DNA of 64,000 nucleotides. Source: Bacillus gobiensis. Its GTDB lineage: Bacteria > Bacillota > Bacilli > Bacillales > Bacillaceae. This document shows positions 1-7,901 of this stretch, piece by piece. The DNA lies in assembly GCF_001278705.1 (NCBI RefSeq), contig NZ_CP012600.1, positions 1,860,190-1,924,189 on the forward strand, written 5' to 3'. The position numbers and the translations under genes were made by a program. Under the pieces are notes generated by a model. The model saw nothing but the letters and a program-made list of their open reading frames with translations. It searched no databases and had not been told where the DNA came from. Position 1 is the stretch's first letter. The number at the start of each line of letters is the position of its first letter.

Positions 1-283
1 CTGAGCATAAACATACTAAGAGCAGCAAATTCAGAATTAAACGACGTCTCTCAAAAATGTCGCCAAGAGGAACTAGCATTAAATTCCCTGCTGCATACCC
101 TACTTGAGCTAATGTAGCAATAATACCTGCCTGTGCAGCTGTAACATGAAAAGTATTTCCCATGCTTACCAGCAGCGTTTGATTCAAATAGACATTGGCT
201 ACAGTAAACCCGCAGGTGACTGCCATAAGAAAGACCAATCCTCTTGAAATGCCAGATGACTTTGCTCCATTGACGTTATCCAT
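1..283 (-). CDS. MFS transporter, N-terminal part (runs off the window)
   Basis: Only the first 94 codons are inside the window. The start ATG at 281-283 has a strong upstream AAGGGGGTG ribosome site. The translation begins MDNVNGAKSSGISRGLVF and shows two hydrophobic stretches, then the loop PLGDIFERRRLIL, which fits major-facilitator motif A between TM2 and TM3 (G-x-x-x-D/E-R-x-x-R-R). The protein is therefore likely a 12-TM drug or metabolite efflux permease in the cytoplasmic membrane. The substrate cannot be told from this part. It is transcribed away from the downstream region. Confidence 0.8.
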   Translation of the reverse strand, partial: MDNVNGAKSSGISRGLVFLMAVTCGFTVANVYLNQTLLVSMGNTFHVTAAQAGIIATLAQVGYAAGNLMLVPLGDIFERRRLILNLLLLVCLCS

Positions 284-736
284 ATTGTCACCCCCTTACG
301 CTATCTGAATCATAATCCATGCCGAATACAGAGTAATAGGAGTGTATTTATCCCAGTATTATTAATACCATTATTGAGAGTAATTATATAAAAAAACTTA
401 AAATTTGTAGGAAAAAACAACCAAAATTAGATGTTTTTCTGAACGATTGATTTTGTGGATTGAATTACATTATTTTCAAATATGCTTAAGTGATGAAAGA
501 CCTTGTTGTTTTAATAATGACAGCGGATAACTTTTTTGTGGATGGAAAAATAAAATCATTATACTCCTCAAATTTATTTAGCAGATGGCCACTTAAAATA
601 ATTGGTAAATAATTACACTCGGGATTAATGTACGATTTTCTTGTTCTTTAAATTCATTCTTTCGTACTATTATTCTCATAGATGTAATAAACAAAAGAAC
701 GGCTACTATAAGCAGCCGCTCTTTTCACTTCTGACA
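284..736. other. Intergenic region, 450 bp, with a short palindrome
   Basis: AT-rich gap between the MFS gene and the SDR gene, with no supportable ORF. It must contain the MFS promoter. A perfect 13-bp palindrome GTATTATTAATAC lies at 356-368, about 75 bp upstream of the MFS start, and could be an operator. The SDR terminator occupies the distal end. Confidence 0.5.
698..726 (-). terminator. Rho-independent terminator of the SDR gene
   Basis: On the minus strand AGCGGCT and AGCCGTT form a stem with a short loop, followed by CTTTTG. It lies just after the SDR stop codon. Confidence 0.7.
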
Positions 737-1522
737 CTAATCGAACATTAATGGCCTGGCAATTTTATTAATTGCTGCCCCGTCGACCATTAATGTTTGG
801 CCGCTAACATAGGCAGCTTCATTTGATACCATAAATAAGCAGGCATTTGCAATGTCTTCAACGGTACCGATACGTCCAAAAGGCTGGAATTCAAGAGTTT
901 GCCGGAATCCTTCCTCTGGATCCTCAAGGCTTGCAAAGGTTTGCCGCAATAGCGGAGTATCGACAGTGCTCGGACAAACCGCATTAACTCGAATGTTTAA
1001 TGGCCCGCAATCTAAAGCCATTTGTCTCGTTAATGCTGTTAATCCACCCTTTGATGCAGCATATGCAGCCAGTCGGGTAATCGTTTTTTCTGCATGCCAC
1101 GAGGCAATATTGACAATGGCGCCGCCGCCTCGCTTTTCTATTTCAGGAATTGAGTATTTGGAACATAGGAATGCTCCGGTTAAATTCACGCCAATTACCT
1201 TCTGCCACTCAGCAAACGTCGTATCAACCGCGGACTTTCTCACCGTGACAGCTGCGTTATTAATTAATATATCAATCCCGCCAAACTCTTCAATTGCCGT
1301 TTGAATCAAATCCTGCACCTGGTTTTCGTCACTTACATCTGTTTTCACAAAGATTGCTTCTACTCCGGCCGTTTTCAGTTCATCAGTTTTTTGGCGGCCT
1401 GTTTCTTCATTAACATCAGCAAGTACAATTTTGGCTCCTTCTTTACCAAATATTTCAGCAATACCAGCTCCAATGCCCTGGCCTCCACCTGTTACGATTG
1501 CCACTTTCTCTTTCAGTCGCAT
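737..1522 (-). CDS. Short-chain dehydrogenase/reductase (SDR, FabG-like)
   Basis: Classical SDR oxidoreductase of 261 residues that transfers hydride between NAD(P)H and a carbonyl/alcohol substrate. Visible motifs are the dinucleotide-binding TGGGQGIG (11-18), D63 in the TDVS segment, NNAA (88-91), N113, and the catalytic S141, Y154 and K158 (YAASK). The C-terminal SGQTLMVDGA is typical of the family. The start ATG is 8 nt after AGGAGG. It stands alone with its own terminator, so the substrate cannot be inferred. Glucose 1-dehydrogenase-like or 3-oxoacyl-ACP reductase-like names would be guesses. Confidence 0.9.
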   Translation of the reverse strand: MRLKEKVAIVTGGGQGIGAGIAEIFGKEGAKIVLADVNEETGRQKTDELKTAGVEAIFVKTDVSDENQVQDLIQTAIEEFGGIDILINNAAVTVRKSAVDTTFAEWQKVIGVNLTGAFLCSKYSIPEIEKRGGGAIVNIASWHAEKTITRLAAYAASKGGLTALTRQMALDCGPLNIRVNAVCPSTVDTPLLRQTFASLEDPEEGFRQTLEFQPFGRIGTVEDIANACLFMVSNEAAYVSGQTLMVDGAAINKIARPLMFD

Positions 1523-1557
1523 CCATTGTCCCTCCTAAAAAAGTTTCTAGCTAAAAG

Positions 1558-1586
1558 TATATACGTTTTACTAGATAATTCGTTAA
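1558..1586 (-). promoter_or_regulatory. Candidate sigma-A promoter of the SDR gene
   Basis: On the minus strand TTAACG and TATATA are separated by 17 bp, ending about 36 bp upstream of the SDR start. Each box matches the consensus at four of six positions, so this is weak support. Confidence 0.35.
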
Positions 1587-1804
1587 CACTTACTCCTCCA
1601 TTTGCCATCCTTTTTTCTCAGCTCTCTATATTGGACATGAAGCCTGTTTGCTGGATTCTTATCGACTGCATATATTACGAGAAGGAAGAGCCATTAGAAT
1701 GGCTTCATGAAAAGATAGTTGATATCAGCCGACCACTTCGAATGAATGTGCCTGCCTATAGGGTAGCCGCAACCATTTGAGTACTTCACCAATGCGTACG
1801 AAAA

Positions 1805-1832
1805 AAATCGGCTGCAATCTGTTGGCCGATTT
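1805..1832. other. Hairpin in the gap before the metS2 leader
   Basis: AAATCGGC and GCCGATTT form a perfect 8-bp stem with a 12-nt loop. A run of A precedes it, so the minus-strand transcript would carry a U tract. It could end antisense transcription, or be left from a lost gene. An open stretch 1634-1780 just before it has no ribosome site and no recognisable product. Confidence 0.4.
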
Positions 1833-1929
1833 CTTCGCTTGCATTACAAGTCGCCCTTTTCACTTTTATTTAGAGACCCTAACTAAAAATTAATTTACAT
1901 TCCCTCTCATTTCAACTATAATTTGGTCT

Positions 1930-2240
1930 AAATCGATAAAAGCAATGATGAGAAAAAGTAAAATGAAGTATTTTTTCACAGAGAGCTTCGGCCAGCTGAA
2001 AAGAAGCAAAAATACTCATTTGAAAAATGGCCTCTGAGCTTCGTACTGAACGTACCTTAGGTGGGTGTTAGTAGGATACGGCAAGTGTGGTACTTGTTAT
2101 CAAAACCACAGTATAAGAGTAATTTTTTTACTCCGTACTTGTAAGAGGCTGATGGCGTGAGCTGTTAGTAAATAAAGGTGGTACCACGGGAATAAAACCT
2201 CGTCCTTATTCATTATAAGGATGGGGTTTTTTTATTTTTA
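1930..2240 (+). promoter_or_regulatory. T-box riboswitch (Met) upstream of metS2
   Basis: The leader contains the T-box core GGTGGTACCACGGG (about 2179-2192), followed by a GC-rich stem and a T7 tract (about 2209-2237) acting as terminator. The stem I region has the usual GAA element, then ATG at 2027-2029 followed by G, the position expected for a methionine specifier codon. Uncharged tRNA-Met should stabilise the antiterminator and allow readthrough into the synthetase gene starting at 2261. Specifier assignment is by pattern, not by folding. Confidence 0.9.
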
Positions 2241-2260
2241 CATTCAAGGAGGAAAAGGAT

Positions 2261-3892
2261 ATGAATATTTTTATTGGGGGAGCTTGGCCGTATGCAAACG
2301 GTTCTTTGCATCTGGGACACATCGCCAGTTTATTGCCGGGAGATATTCTCGCACGTTATTATCGCTTAAAAGGGGAGAACGTCTTGTACGCTTCCGGGAG
2401 TGATTGTAACGGAACTCCCATAGCGATTCGGGCAAAACAAGAAGGAGTCAGTCCAAAAGCGATTATTGACCAATATCATCAAGAGTTCAGCCGATGTTTT
2501 GCAAAATTGGGTTTTTCTTATGACTGTTATACAAGAACAGACACGAGGCATCATCACACAATCGTCCAGCAGATTTTTTTGGAATTGCTTAAAAAAGGCT
2601 TCATTTATAAAAAAGAGATTGAACAAACCTTTTGTGAATCGTGCAATCAATTTTTGCCTGACAGATATGTGGAAGGGATTTGTCCTAATTGCAGGCAGTC
2701 TTCCCGAGGAGATCAGTGCGATTATTGTTCGGCCATTTTAGATCCGATCGATTTATTAGAAAAAACGTGCAAGCTATGCGGCAGTTCTCCTGCAATTAAA
2801 GTCACCGAACATTTTTATTTTTCATTGAGTGCTTTCCAGATAGAGCTTGAAAACTTTATCGCAGATGCAAAAAAACATAAAAAATGGCGTGATAATGCCA
2901 TTCAGCTTTCTGAAAGGTATATAAGCGAGGGATTGCAAGACCGTGCTGTCTCACGGGATTTACCTATTGGGGTCAGCGTTCCCGTTTCTGGATACGAAGA
3001 AAAAAAAGTGTATGTATGGATAGAGGCTGTGGCTGGCTATTACTCTGCTAGCAAGCAATGGGCGAGAGAAAACAACAGGGATGATTCGCTCTTTTGGAAT
3101 GAACAGACAAAAACATACTATGTACACGGAAAAGATAATATCCCTTTCCATACAATCATCTGGCCGGCCATTTTATTAGGAATTGGGAATAAAGCCCTAC
3201 CTCAGCATGTTGTTTCCAATGAATACTTGACGGTCGAAAAAAAGAAGTTATCAACGAGTAAGAATTGGGCGGTCTGGGTGCCGGATCTTGTTGAACGATA
3301 CCATCCAGACTCTATCCGGTATTTTCTCGTAAGTAACGCTCCTGAAAATCGGGATACAGATTTTTCTTGGCGGGAATTTATCTATAGCCATAACAGTGAA
3401 CTGTTAGGAGCTTACGGAAATTTTGTCAACCGATCCTTAAAGTTTATTGAGAAATATTATGATGGATTCATTCCTGAAGGACATGTTAACCCATCTGTTC
3501 AAACAAAGGTTCGAACTCTTTATGAACAAATCGGCCGTCTTATCGAAGAAGCTCATTTCAAACTCGCTTTAGAAAACATATTTGAATTCATCCGATATTC
3601 CAATAAATATTTTGATGAAGAACAACCTTGGAAGCAAATCAAAGAAAATAAAAATACCTGTGATCATACGATAATAACCTGTCTTTACATTGTTACGAAT
3701 TCTGCCCAGCTATTGAATCCTTTTCTGCCTTTTTCAAGCAGACAGGTAAAGGAAATGCTCGGAATTAACGAGTTTGTTTGGAAAGAGATCGCTCCTGCGG
3801 AAAAGCTTTCTTACGTAAAACCGCTTTTTGAAAGAATTGATGTTAAACGCATCGATGATGAGCTTGAACGGTTAAAAACCGAAGCTTTCTAG
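2261..3892 (+). CDS. Methionyl-tRNA synthetase, second type (543 aa)
   Basis: Class I synthetase that charges tRNA-Met with methionine. Signature HLGH is at residues 17-20 and the KMSKS-like KLSTS at 329-333. Four CxxC pairs (C125/128, C141/144, C153/156, C170/173) form the zinc knuckle region. At 543 residues it lacks the C-terminal tRNA-binding domain found in the roughly 650-residue housekeeping MetS of Bacillus, so it is probably an additional or alternative MetRS. The start is 9 nt after AAGGAGG. Expression should follow tRNA-Met charging through the T-box leader. In other Gram-positives a second MetRS type is linked to resistance against MetRS inhibitors; that role here is inference. 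Confidence 0.93.
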   Translation: MNIFIGGAWPYANGSLHLGHIASLLPGDILARYYRLKGENVLYASGSDCNGTPIAIRAKQEGVSPKAIIDQYHQEFSRCFAKLGFSYDCYTRTDTRHHHTIVQQIFLELLKKGFIYKKEIEQTFCESCNQFLPDRYVEGICPNCRQSSRGDQCDYCSAILDPIDLLEKTCKLCGSSPAIKVTEHFYFSLSAFQIELENFIADAKKHKKWRDNAIQLSERYISEGLQDRAVSRDLPIGVSVPVSGYEEKKVYVWIEAVAGYYSASKQWARENNRDDSLFWNEQTKTYYVHGKDNIPFHTIIWPAILLGIGNKALPQHVVSNEYLTVEKKKLSTSKNWAVWVPDLVERYHPDSIRYFLVSNAPENRDTDFSWREFIYSHNSELLGAYGNFVNRSLKFIEKYYDGFIPEGHVNPSVQTKVRTLYEQIGRLIEEAHFKLALENIFEFIRYSNKYFDEEQPWKQIKENKNTCDHTIITCLYIVTNSAQLLNPFLPFSSRQVKEMLGINEFVWKEIAPAEKLSYVKPLFERIDVKRIDDELERLKTEAF

Positions 3893-3901
3893 TCCGAATG
3901 G

Positions 3902-4372
3902 TTAATGCTGAAGCTTTAATCCTTTTTTTATAGCCAGGATCGCGCCAGTATGCAGCCCCTCGTGGAAGATGGTCCGGGTCAATACTTGTTCAATCGTGTG
4001 CATTCCCATTTCAGTCGGCGGGAATTGTTCTTCCAATCGATCTTTATATCTCCCCTTGATTTCATCCGGCTGCTGTGTTAGAAGTTTGATTAGTTCTTGA
4101 AAAGTAGGCGTTTCATGAGTAAACTGCTTCGGGCTCGTTCCGAAACCGAACCAACCGTTAAAGCACATTGAAACAGGCACTTCCTCCTTTGTTAACGTGT
4201 GAATCCATAAATACTGGTCAAGATAAATGTGCCCTAAATTCCAGCGGATATTGTTGTTCCATCCATGTGGGATCATGTTCGCAGCCTCATCAGACACATC
4301 TTCAACCAATTGAAGCAATTCATCTCTGTATGTATAAAGCTGTTCAAAAAGAACTTTTTGTCTTTTGTTCAT
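3902..4372 (-). CDS. DinB-like / DUF664-type putative metal-dependent hydrolase
   Basis: A 156-residue protein of the DinB four-helix fold. The start chosen is the ATG at 4370-4372, 6 nt after GGGAGG; a longer frame upstream has no ribosome site and an unlike N-terminus. The three-histidine metal set of the family is visible as NLGHIYLDQ in the N-terminal half and HEGLHTGAI near the C-terminus. Family members include thiol-S-transferases and damage-inducible proteins of unknown reaction. It converges with metS2, 10 nt away, with no clear terminator between them. Confidence 0.8.
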   Translation of the reverse strand: MNKRQKVLFEQLYTYRDELLQLVEDVSDEAANMIPHGWNNNIRWNLGHIYLDQYLWIHTLTKEEVPVSMCFNGWFGFGTSPKQFTHETPTFQELIKLLTQQPDEIKGRYKDRLEEQFPPTEMGMHTIEQVLTRTIFHEGLHTGAILAIKKGLKLQH

Positions 4373-4479
4373 TTGTTGTCCTCCCATCGTTTTCCCTTTA
4401 TCAATTGGACACATACACACTGAATTCCTAGGCGTTTTCATTAATTTACAGGTAATTTCTTTCGTTTTCGTGTTAGCCG

Positions 4480-4488
4480 CATAGAATA
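4480..4488 (+). promoter_or_regulatory. Sporulation-type -10 element before the yjcZ-like gene
   Basis: CATAGAATA fits the -10 consensus shared by sigma-E and sigma-K promoters (CATAnnnTA) and lies 28 bp upstream of the start codon. No convincing -35 box is seen at the right spacing. Confidence 0.3.
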
Positions 4489-4515
4489 TAGGGACATTCG
4501 TAAAAGGTGGTGTGT

Positions 4516-4677
4516 ATGGTGAAAGGTTACGGTTATCCAAGCAATGTCTCGCCTGCGTTTGCTGGTGGTTATCCTGGAGGTTATTCTGGTGGTTATCCAG
4601 GGTACGGCGCCGGATTTGTGCTTGTGGTCGTGTTGTTTATTCTTCTAATCATTATTGGTGCTTGTTACGTTAGTTAG
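4516..4677 (+). CDS. YjcZ-family tiny sporulation protein (53 aa)
   Basis: A 53-residue protein with a Gly/Tyr/Pro-rich N-terminal half (three GGYxGGY-like repeats) and a C-terminal hydrophobic segment GFVLVVVLFILLIIIGACYV. This is the signature of the YjcZ/tiny-TM Bacillus family, known as small spore-associated membrane proteins. AAAGGTGG lies 5 nt before the ATG. It is divergent from the DinB-like gene and ends just before a strong terminator. The molecular function of the family is not known. Confidence 0.88.
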   Translation: MVKGYGYPSNVSPAFAGGYPGGYSGGYPGYGAGFVLVVVLFILLIIIGACYVS

Positions 4678-4689
4678 GTAGATAGAAAA

Positions 4690-4712
4690 AGCGGGGGATC
4701 AATCCCCCACAT
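4690..4712. terminator. Bidirectional terminator between the yjcZ-like and CodA-like genes
   Basis: GTGGGGGAT and ATCCCCCGC form a strong stem. On the minus strand it is followed by TTTTTC, on the plus strand by a T-rich stretch. The stem includes the last codons and stop of the minus-strand deaminase gene. Confidence 0.8.
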
Positions 4713-5961
4713 TTCTCTTTTGTTCGACATACCAAACAGACTTTGAAGGCGGAGTAGAAACGATCAGACGGCCATTTTTAAACACATATCGGGATTTGAG
4801 CTGCCGGCTGAATAAATCCATGATATCATCAGCTGGAACGGTGATGAAGCTTGCCGAGTTTCCTTCCTCTATTCCATAGTCTGAAGCGATGCCAAAAGCT
4901 TTTGCACCGTTTTCAGTGATCATCTGTATAATATCTAGGACTTCTTTTTCGCCAGTCATGTGAGCTAAATGGCTAGCCATATGCGCCGCTTGAAGAATAT
5001 TTCCGTTTCCAAAGGGATAAAACGGGGATCGAATATCGTCATGAGCAATACATACAGACACTCCCGATTCGTGAAGTTCTTTTACACGCGTGATCCCTCT
5101 GCCTTTTGGCGAAGAATCAAATCTCCCTTGGGTAACTGAACTAATCAAGGGGCACGACACAATCGTCAGCTTAGCTTTGTTAATGAGCGAAAAAATCTTT
5201 TGCGAATACGCATCTGAATAATACGCCATGGCATTTGCGTGGCTCGCAGTGACTAACCCCTCCATGCTGTATTTAATTGTTAAATCAGCAACTGCCTCTA
5301 TAAATCTCGAATGTCCGTCATCAACTTCGTCGCAAAATACATGAACAAACTTCTGATGAACTTTGGCAAGAGAAAAGCAATAATCGAGGGAAGCAATCCC
5401 GTTCTCTCTCGTTGTCTCCAAATGCGGAACTGCACTTGCTGCATCAGCGCCCATCAATAGTGCTTTTTCCAATCGTTCACGGTTTTCCGGGCAGCTGATC
5501 AAGCCATCCTGGGGAAAGGCAATAATTTGCAAGTCGATCAGATCTTTAAATGATTCACGTACCTTTAATAAGGCCTTTAAAGAATCCAAGGTTGGCTGGG
5601 AAATATCCACTGCCGCCCTCACATGCAATACCCCATGCTCAATGAGCATACGCAAGGCTATTGTCGCTCGGCTAATCACGTCTTCTTCAGTCACCAGTTT
5701 TTTTCGTTCCTGCCAGATCTGGATGCCTTCAAATAACGTTCCTGATTGACTGAATGCCGGATCGCCTGCTGTCAAAGCGGTATCCAGATGGGTGTGCATT
5801 TCAACAAAAGCAGGCAAAATGAAATCTCCCTCTGCATCATAATTCTGGATACCATTTATATTTTCTTTTGTGATCACAGAGATCTTGCCGTCAATCATTC
5901 CGATCGAATAGCGGTTTTTATCTTCTAAGAAGCGGACATTGGTTAGTACCGAATCATACAT
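4699..5961 (-). CDS. CodA-like cytosine deaminase family amidohydrolase
   Basis: A 420-residue TIM-barrel amidohydrolase that resembles E. coli cytosine deaminase along its whole length. Seen motifs are H56-T-H58, FPQ (149-151), D211-E212 with the proposed catalytic Glu, SH241ANAM and AHD308D. At the position of CodA metal ligand His214 this protein has F209, while H207 replaces CodA Asp212, so the metal site is altered. The start ATG follows AAGGTGATTAG. It is the last gene of a six-gene operon with an ABC importer, an FAD oxidase and a creatininase-family enzyme. The substrate may be a cyclic amidine or another heterocycle rather than cytosine. Confidence 0.85.
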   Translation of the reverse strand: MYDSVLTNVRFLEDKNRYSIGMIDGKISVITKENINGIQNYDAEGDFILPAFVEMHTHLDTALTAGDPAFSQSGTLFEGIQIWQERKKLVTEEDVISRATIALRMLIEHGVLHVRAAVDISQPTLDSLKALLKVRESFKDLIDLQIIAFPQDGLISCPENRERLEKALLMGADAASAVPHLETTRENGIASLDYCFSLAKVHQKFVHVFCDEVDDGHSRFIEAVADLTIKYSMEGLVTASHANAMAYYSDAYSQKIFSLINKAKLTIVSCPLISSVTQGRFDSSPKGRGITRVKELHESGVSVCIAHDDIRSPFYPFGNGNILQAAHMASHLAHMTGEKEVLDIIQMITENGAKAFGIASDYGIEEGNSASFITVPADDIMDLFSRQLKSRYVFKNGRLIVSTPPSKSVWYVEQKRNVGD

Positions 5962-6013
5962 CTAATCACCTTCACCCTATTCGAATGTAAGTTGTTCTGT
6001 GAATCATTCAAAA

Positions 6014-7012
6014 TCATTGTTTTCCCGGCAAAAATTCAGTCGTATACGCCTTAGAGACATCTTCTTCGTTTTTGATAATTTTAAGATCCAAGAGTTGATC
6101 ACGCAGCTTTGTCCATCTTTCTTCACTCATATATCCAAAGCCGTTCTCTTGTGCATCACCGCCGAATATAAGTTCCTTTTGCGCCTTAGCTCCGTATTTC
6201 ATCGCTTCCACATCCAAATCCGGGTTTTTCTCTTGCAGAAATGGATTGATTTCATCTGAATGATCCTTGTAATAATCCCAGCCCTTCACGGTCGCGTTCA
6301 TAAAGGCTTGAACTAACTCCGGGTTATCTTTAATTGTATCTTCTGTCGTGAAGATCACGTTTCCATAAGGCTGGAAACCAGAATCATGAATCAGCAGTGT
6401 GCTGTTTTTCACTCCTTGCTGATCAAGCGCAAATGGTTCACTTGTAATATAGCCCTGTGTTACAGCTTTGGGATCATCAATGAACGTATTCAGCTGTCCT
6501 GTGTAAGAAAGCTCTTTTGCATCTTCCAGTTTGTATTTCTTCTTAATGTATTCCCAATAACCAACTCCTGGAGCTGTGAATACATTTTTCCCATTTAAGT
6601 CGGAAAAATCTTTCACTCCAGATTCTTCATGAGAAATAAACACATACGGGCTTTTTTGAAAAATGGCGCCAATAACTACGAGAGGAATCCCTTTGTCTCT
6701 GGCAATTAAAATATCTTCTGCCTGTGAATAGCCGAACTGGGCTTTTCCTGAAGCAACAATTTGTGTGGAAGAGATTTTCGGGCCGCCTGGTTCAACTGTT
6801 ACATCTATTCCTTCATCCTTATAAAAATCCTTTTTCAACGCAGCATAATTCCCGCCATGCTCAGGCTGGGCAAACCAGTTTGTGATCAAGGTGGCTTTTT
6901 TGGCCTTGTTTCCGTCTCCCTCTCCGGAAGCTCCTTCACTGCCGCCGCAAGCCGAGAGGATCGTTAGTAATAAAATAGAAATAAAGATACCTGTATACTT
7001 TATTTTTTTCAT
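6014..7012 (-). CDS. ABC transporter substrate-binding lipoprotein (NMT1/THI5-like, SsuA type)
   Basis: A 332-residue periplasmic-binding type protein. It starts with a lysine-containing signal peptide and lipobox LSAC with C22 as the lipidation site, so it is anchored on the outer face of the membrane. The body has the NMT1/SsuA fold features: TNWFAQPEHGG, GGPKISSTQIVASGKAQFGYSQAED, and the FxKSPYVFISHEES region. The family binds thiamine pyrimidines, taurine, sulfonates and nitrate. It precedes the deaminase and follows the permease in one operon, so it probably captures the substrate later processed by the operon enzymes. Confidence 0.9.
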   Translation of the reverse strand: MKKIKYTGIFISILLLTILSACGGSEGASGEGDGNKAKKATLITNWFAQPEHGGNYAALKKDFYKDEGIDVTVEPGGPKISSTQIVASGKAQFGYSQAEDILIARDKGIPLVVIGAIFQKSPYVFISHEESGVKDFSDLNGKNVFTAPGVGYWEYIKKKYKLEDAKELSYTGQLNTFIDDPKAVTQGYITSEPFALDQQGVKNSTLLIHDSGFQPYGNVIFTTEDTIKDNPELVQAFMNATVKGWDYYKDHSDEINPFLQEKNPDLDVEAMKYGAKAQKELIFGGDAQENGFGYMSEERWTKLRDQLLDLKIIKNEEDVSKAYTTEFLPGKQ

Positions 7013-7027
7013 TGGTGTCCCTCCAAA

Positions 7028-7873
7028 TTAATTTTCATTTTTCATTTCCGATTCGTGCCACGAGCCTAGCAGCCATTTTGAAAAGAGCTGGACTAGAAGA
7101 AAGAAAACAATGCCGAGAATTGAAGCAGAAATTCCGCACGCAAATAGATAAGGCGTCTCCAGTCTTGAGGAAGCGACTGTAATTGCATAGCCAAGCCCGC
7201 CTTCTCCTCCGCCGATCCCGGCAATATATTCTCCGACAATGGCTCCAACAACTGCAAGTGTACATGATATTTTCAAGCCCGCTGCAATATAAGGAAGCGC
7301 CGAAGGAATCCGTACTTTCCACATGATTTGCCACTTCGAAGCTTTGTACAAATGAAGAAGGTTGATCATCCCCCTGTCTGTTGCGTTTAATCCAATCAGA
7401 GTATTGGACAGCATCGGAAAAAATCCGATCGTAAAAGCAATGATCACAATTGCATTCATTCCTGAGCCAAACCAAATCACGATGATTGGCGCAATGGCTA
7501 CGATTGGAATCGTCTGTAGAATAATGGCATACGGATACAGGCTTCGTTCTAGTATTTTCGAAGAAGCCATGACGATTGCACCGGCAACTCCGCCAATGAC
7601 ACTTAATATAAATCCGAAAACTGATTCAGAAATTGTGCGTATCGCAGAGCTCTTCAGGTTCTCCCAATTTTCTATTGATGCTTGAAAGATATCTGCAGGT
7701 GTTGGAAGCAGGTAACTCTTGATATTAAGCAACGGAGGTCCGAACTGCCAGCAAAGAATAAATAAAAGAAAGACAACAAGCGGCGGAATCCAAGCATTAG
7801 ATTGTTTATTGTTTTTTTTCATGGGCTTTGAGCTTACTTTTTGAATGGCGCCTTCTGATTGTAATTGATTCAT
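7028..7873 (-). CDS. ABC transporter permease (SsuC/TauC type)
   Basis: Inner-membrane permease of 281 residues with about six hydrophobic segments and the cytoplasmic EAA-type loop near ASKWQIMWKVRIPSALPYI, where the ATPase docks. The ATG at 7871-7873 is chosen because AAAGGAG lies 6 nt upstream. A longer frame would overlap the oxidase gene and has no ribosome site. It works with the SsuB-like ATPase at 9236-10030 and the lipoprotein at 6014-7012. Confidence 0.92.
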   Translation of the reverse strand: MNQLQSEGAIQKVSSKPMKKNNKQSNAWIPPLVVFLLFILCWQFGPPLLNIKSYLLPTPADIFQASIENWENLKSSAIRTISESVFGFILSVIGGVAGAIVMASSKILERSLYPYAIILQTIPIVAIAPIIVIWFGSGMNAIVIIAFTIGFFPMLSNTLIGLNATDRGMINLLHLYKASKWQIMWKVRIPSALPYIAAGLKISCTLAVVGAIVGEYIAGIGGGEGGLGYAITVASSRLETPYLFACGISASILGIVFFLLVQLFSKWLLGSWHESEMKNEN

Positions 7874-7901
7874 TCTTATTCTCCTTTGCTTCTTTGAAAG
7901 C

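Noticed and set aside
1301..1780. 159-codon plus-strand ORF
   Set aside because: Most of it is antisense to the SDR gene; the unique 3' part has no ribosome site or recognisable product.
2221..2403. 60-codon plus-strand ORF starting in the metS2 terminator
   Set aside because: Out of frame with the synthetase and overlapping the T-box terminator.
7035..7475. 146-codon ORF inside the permease gene
   Set aside because: Shadow frame of a clear ABC permease, with atypical composition.
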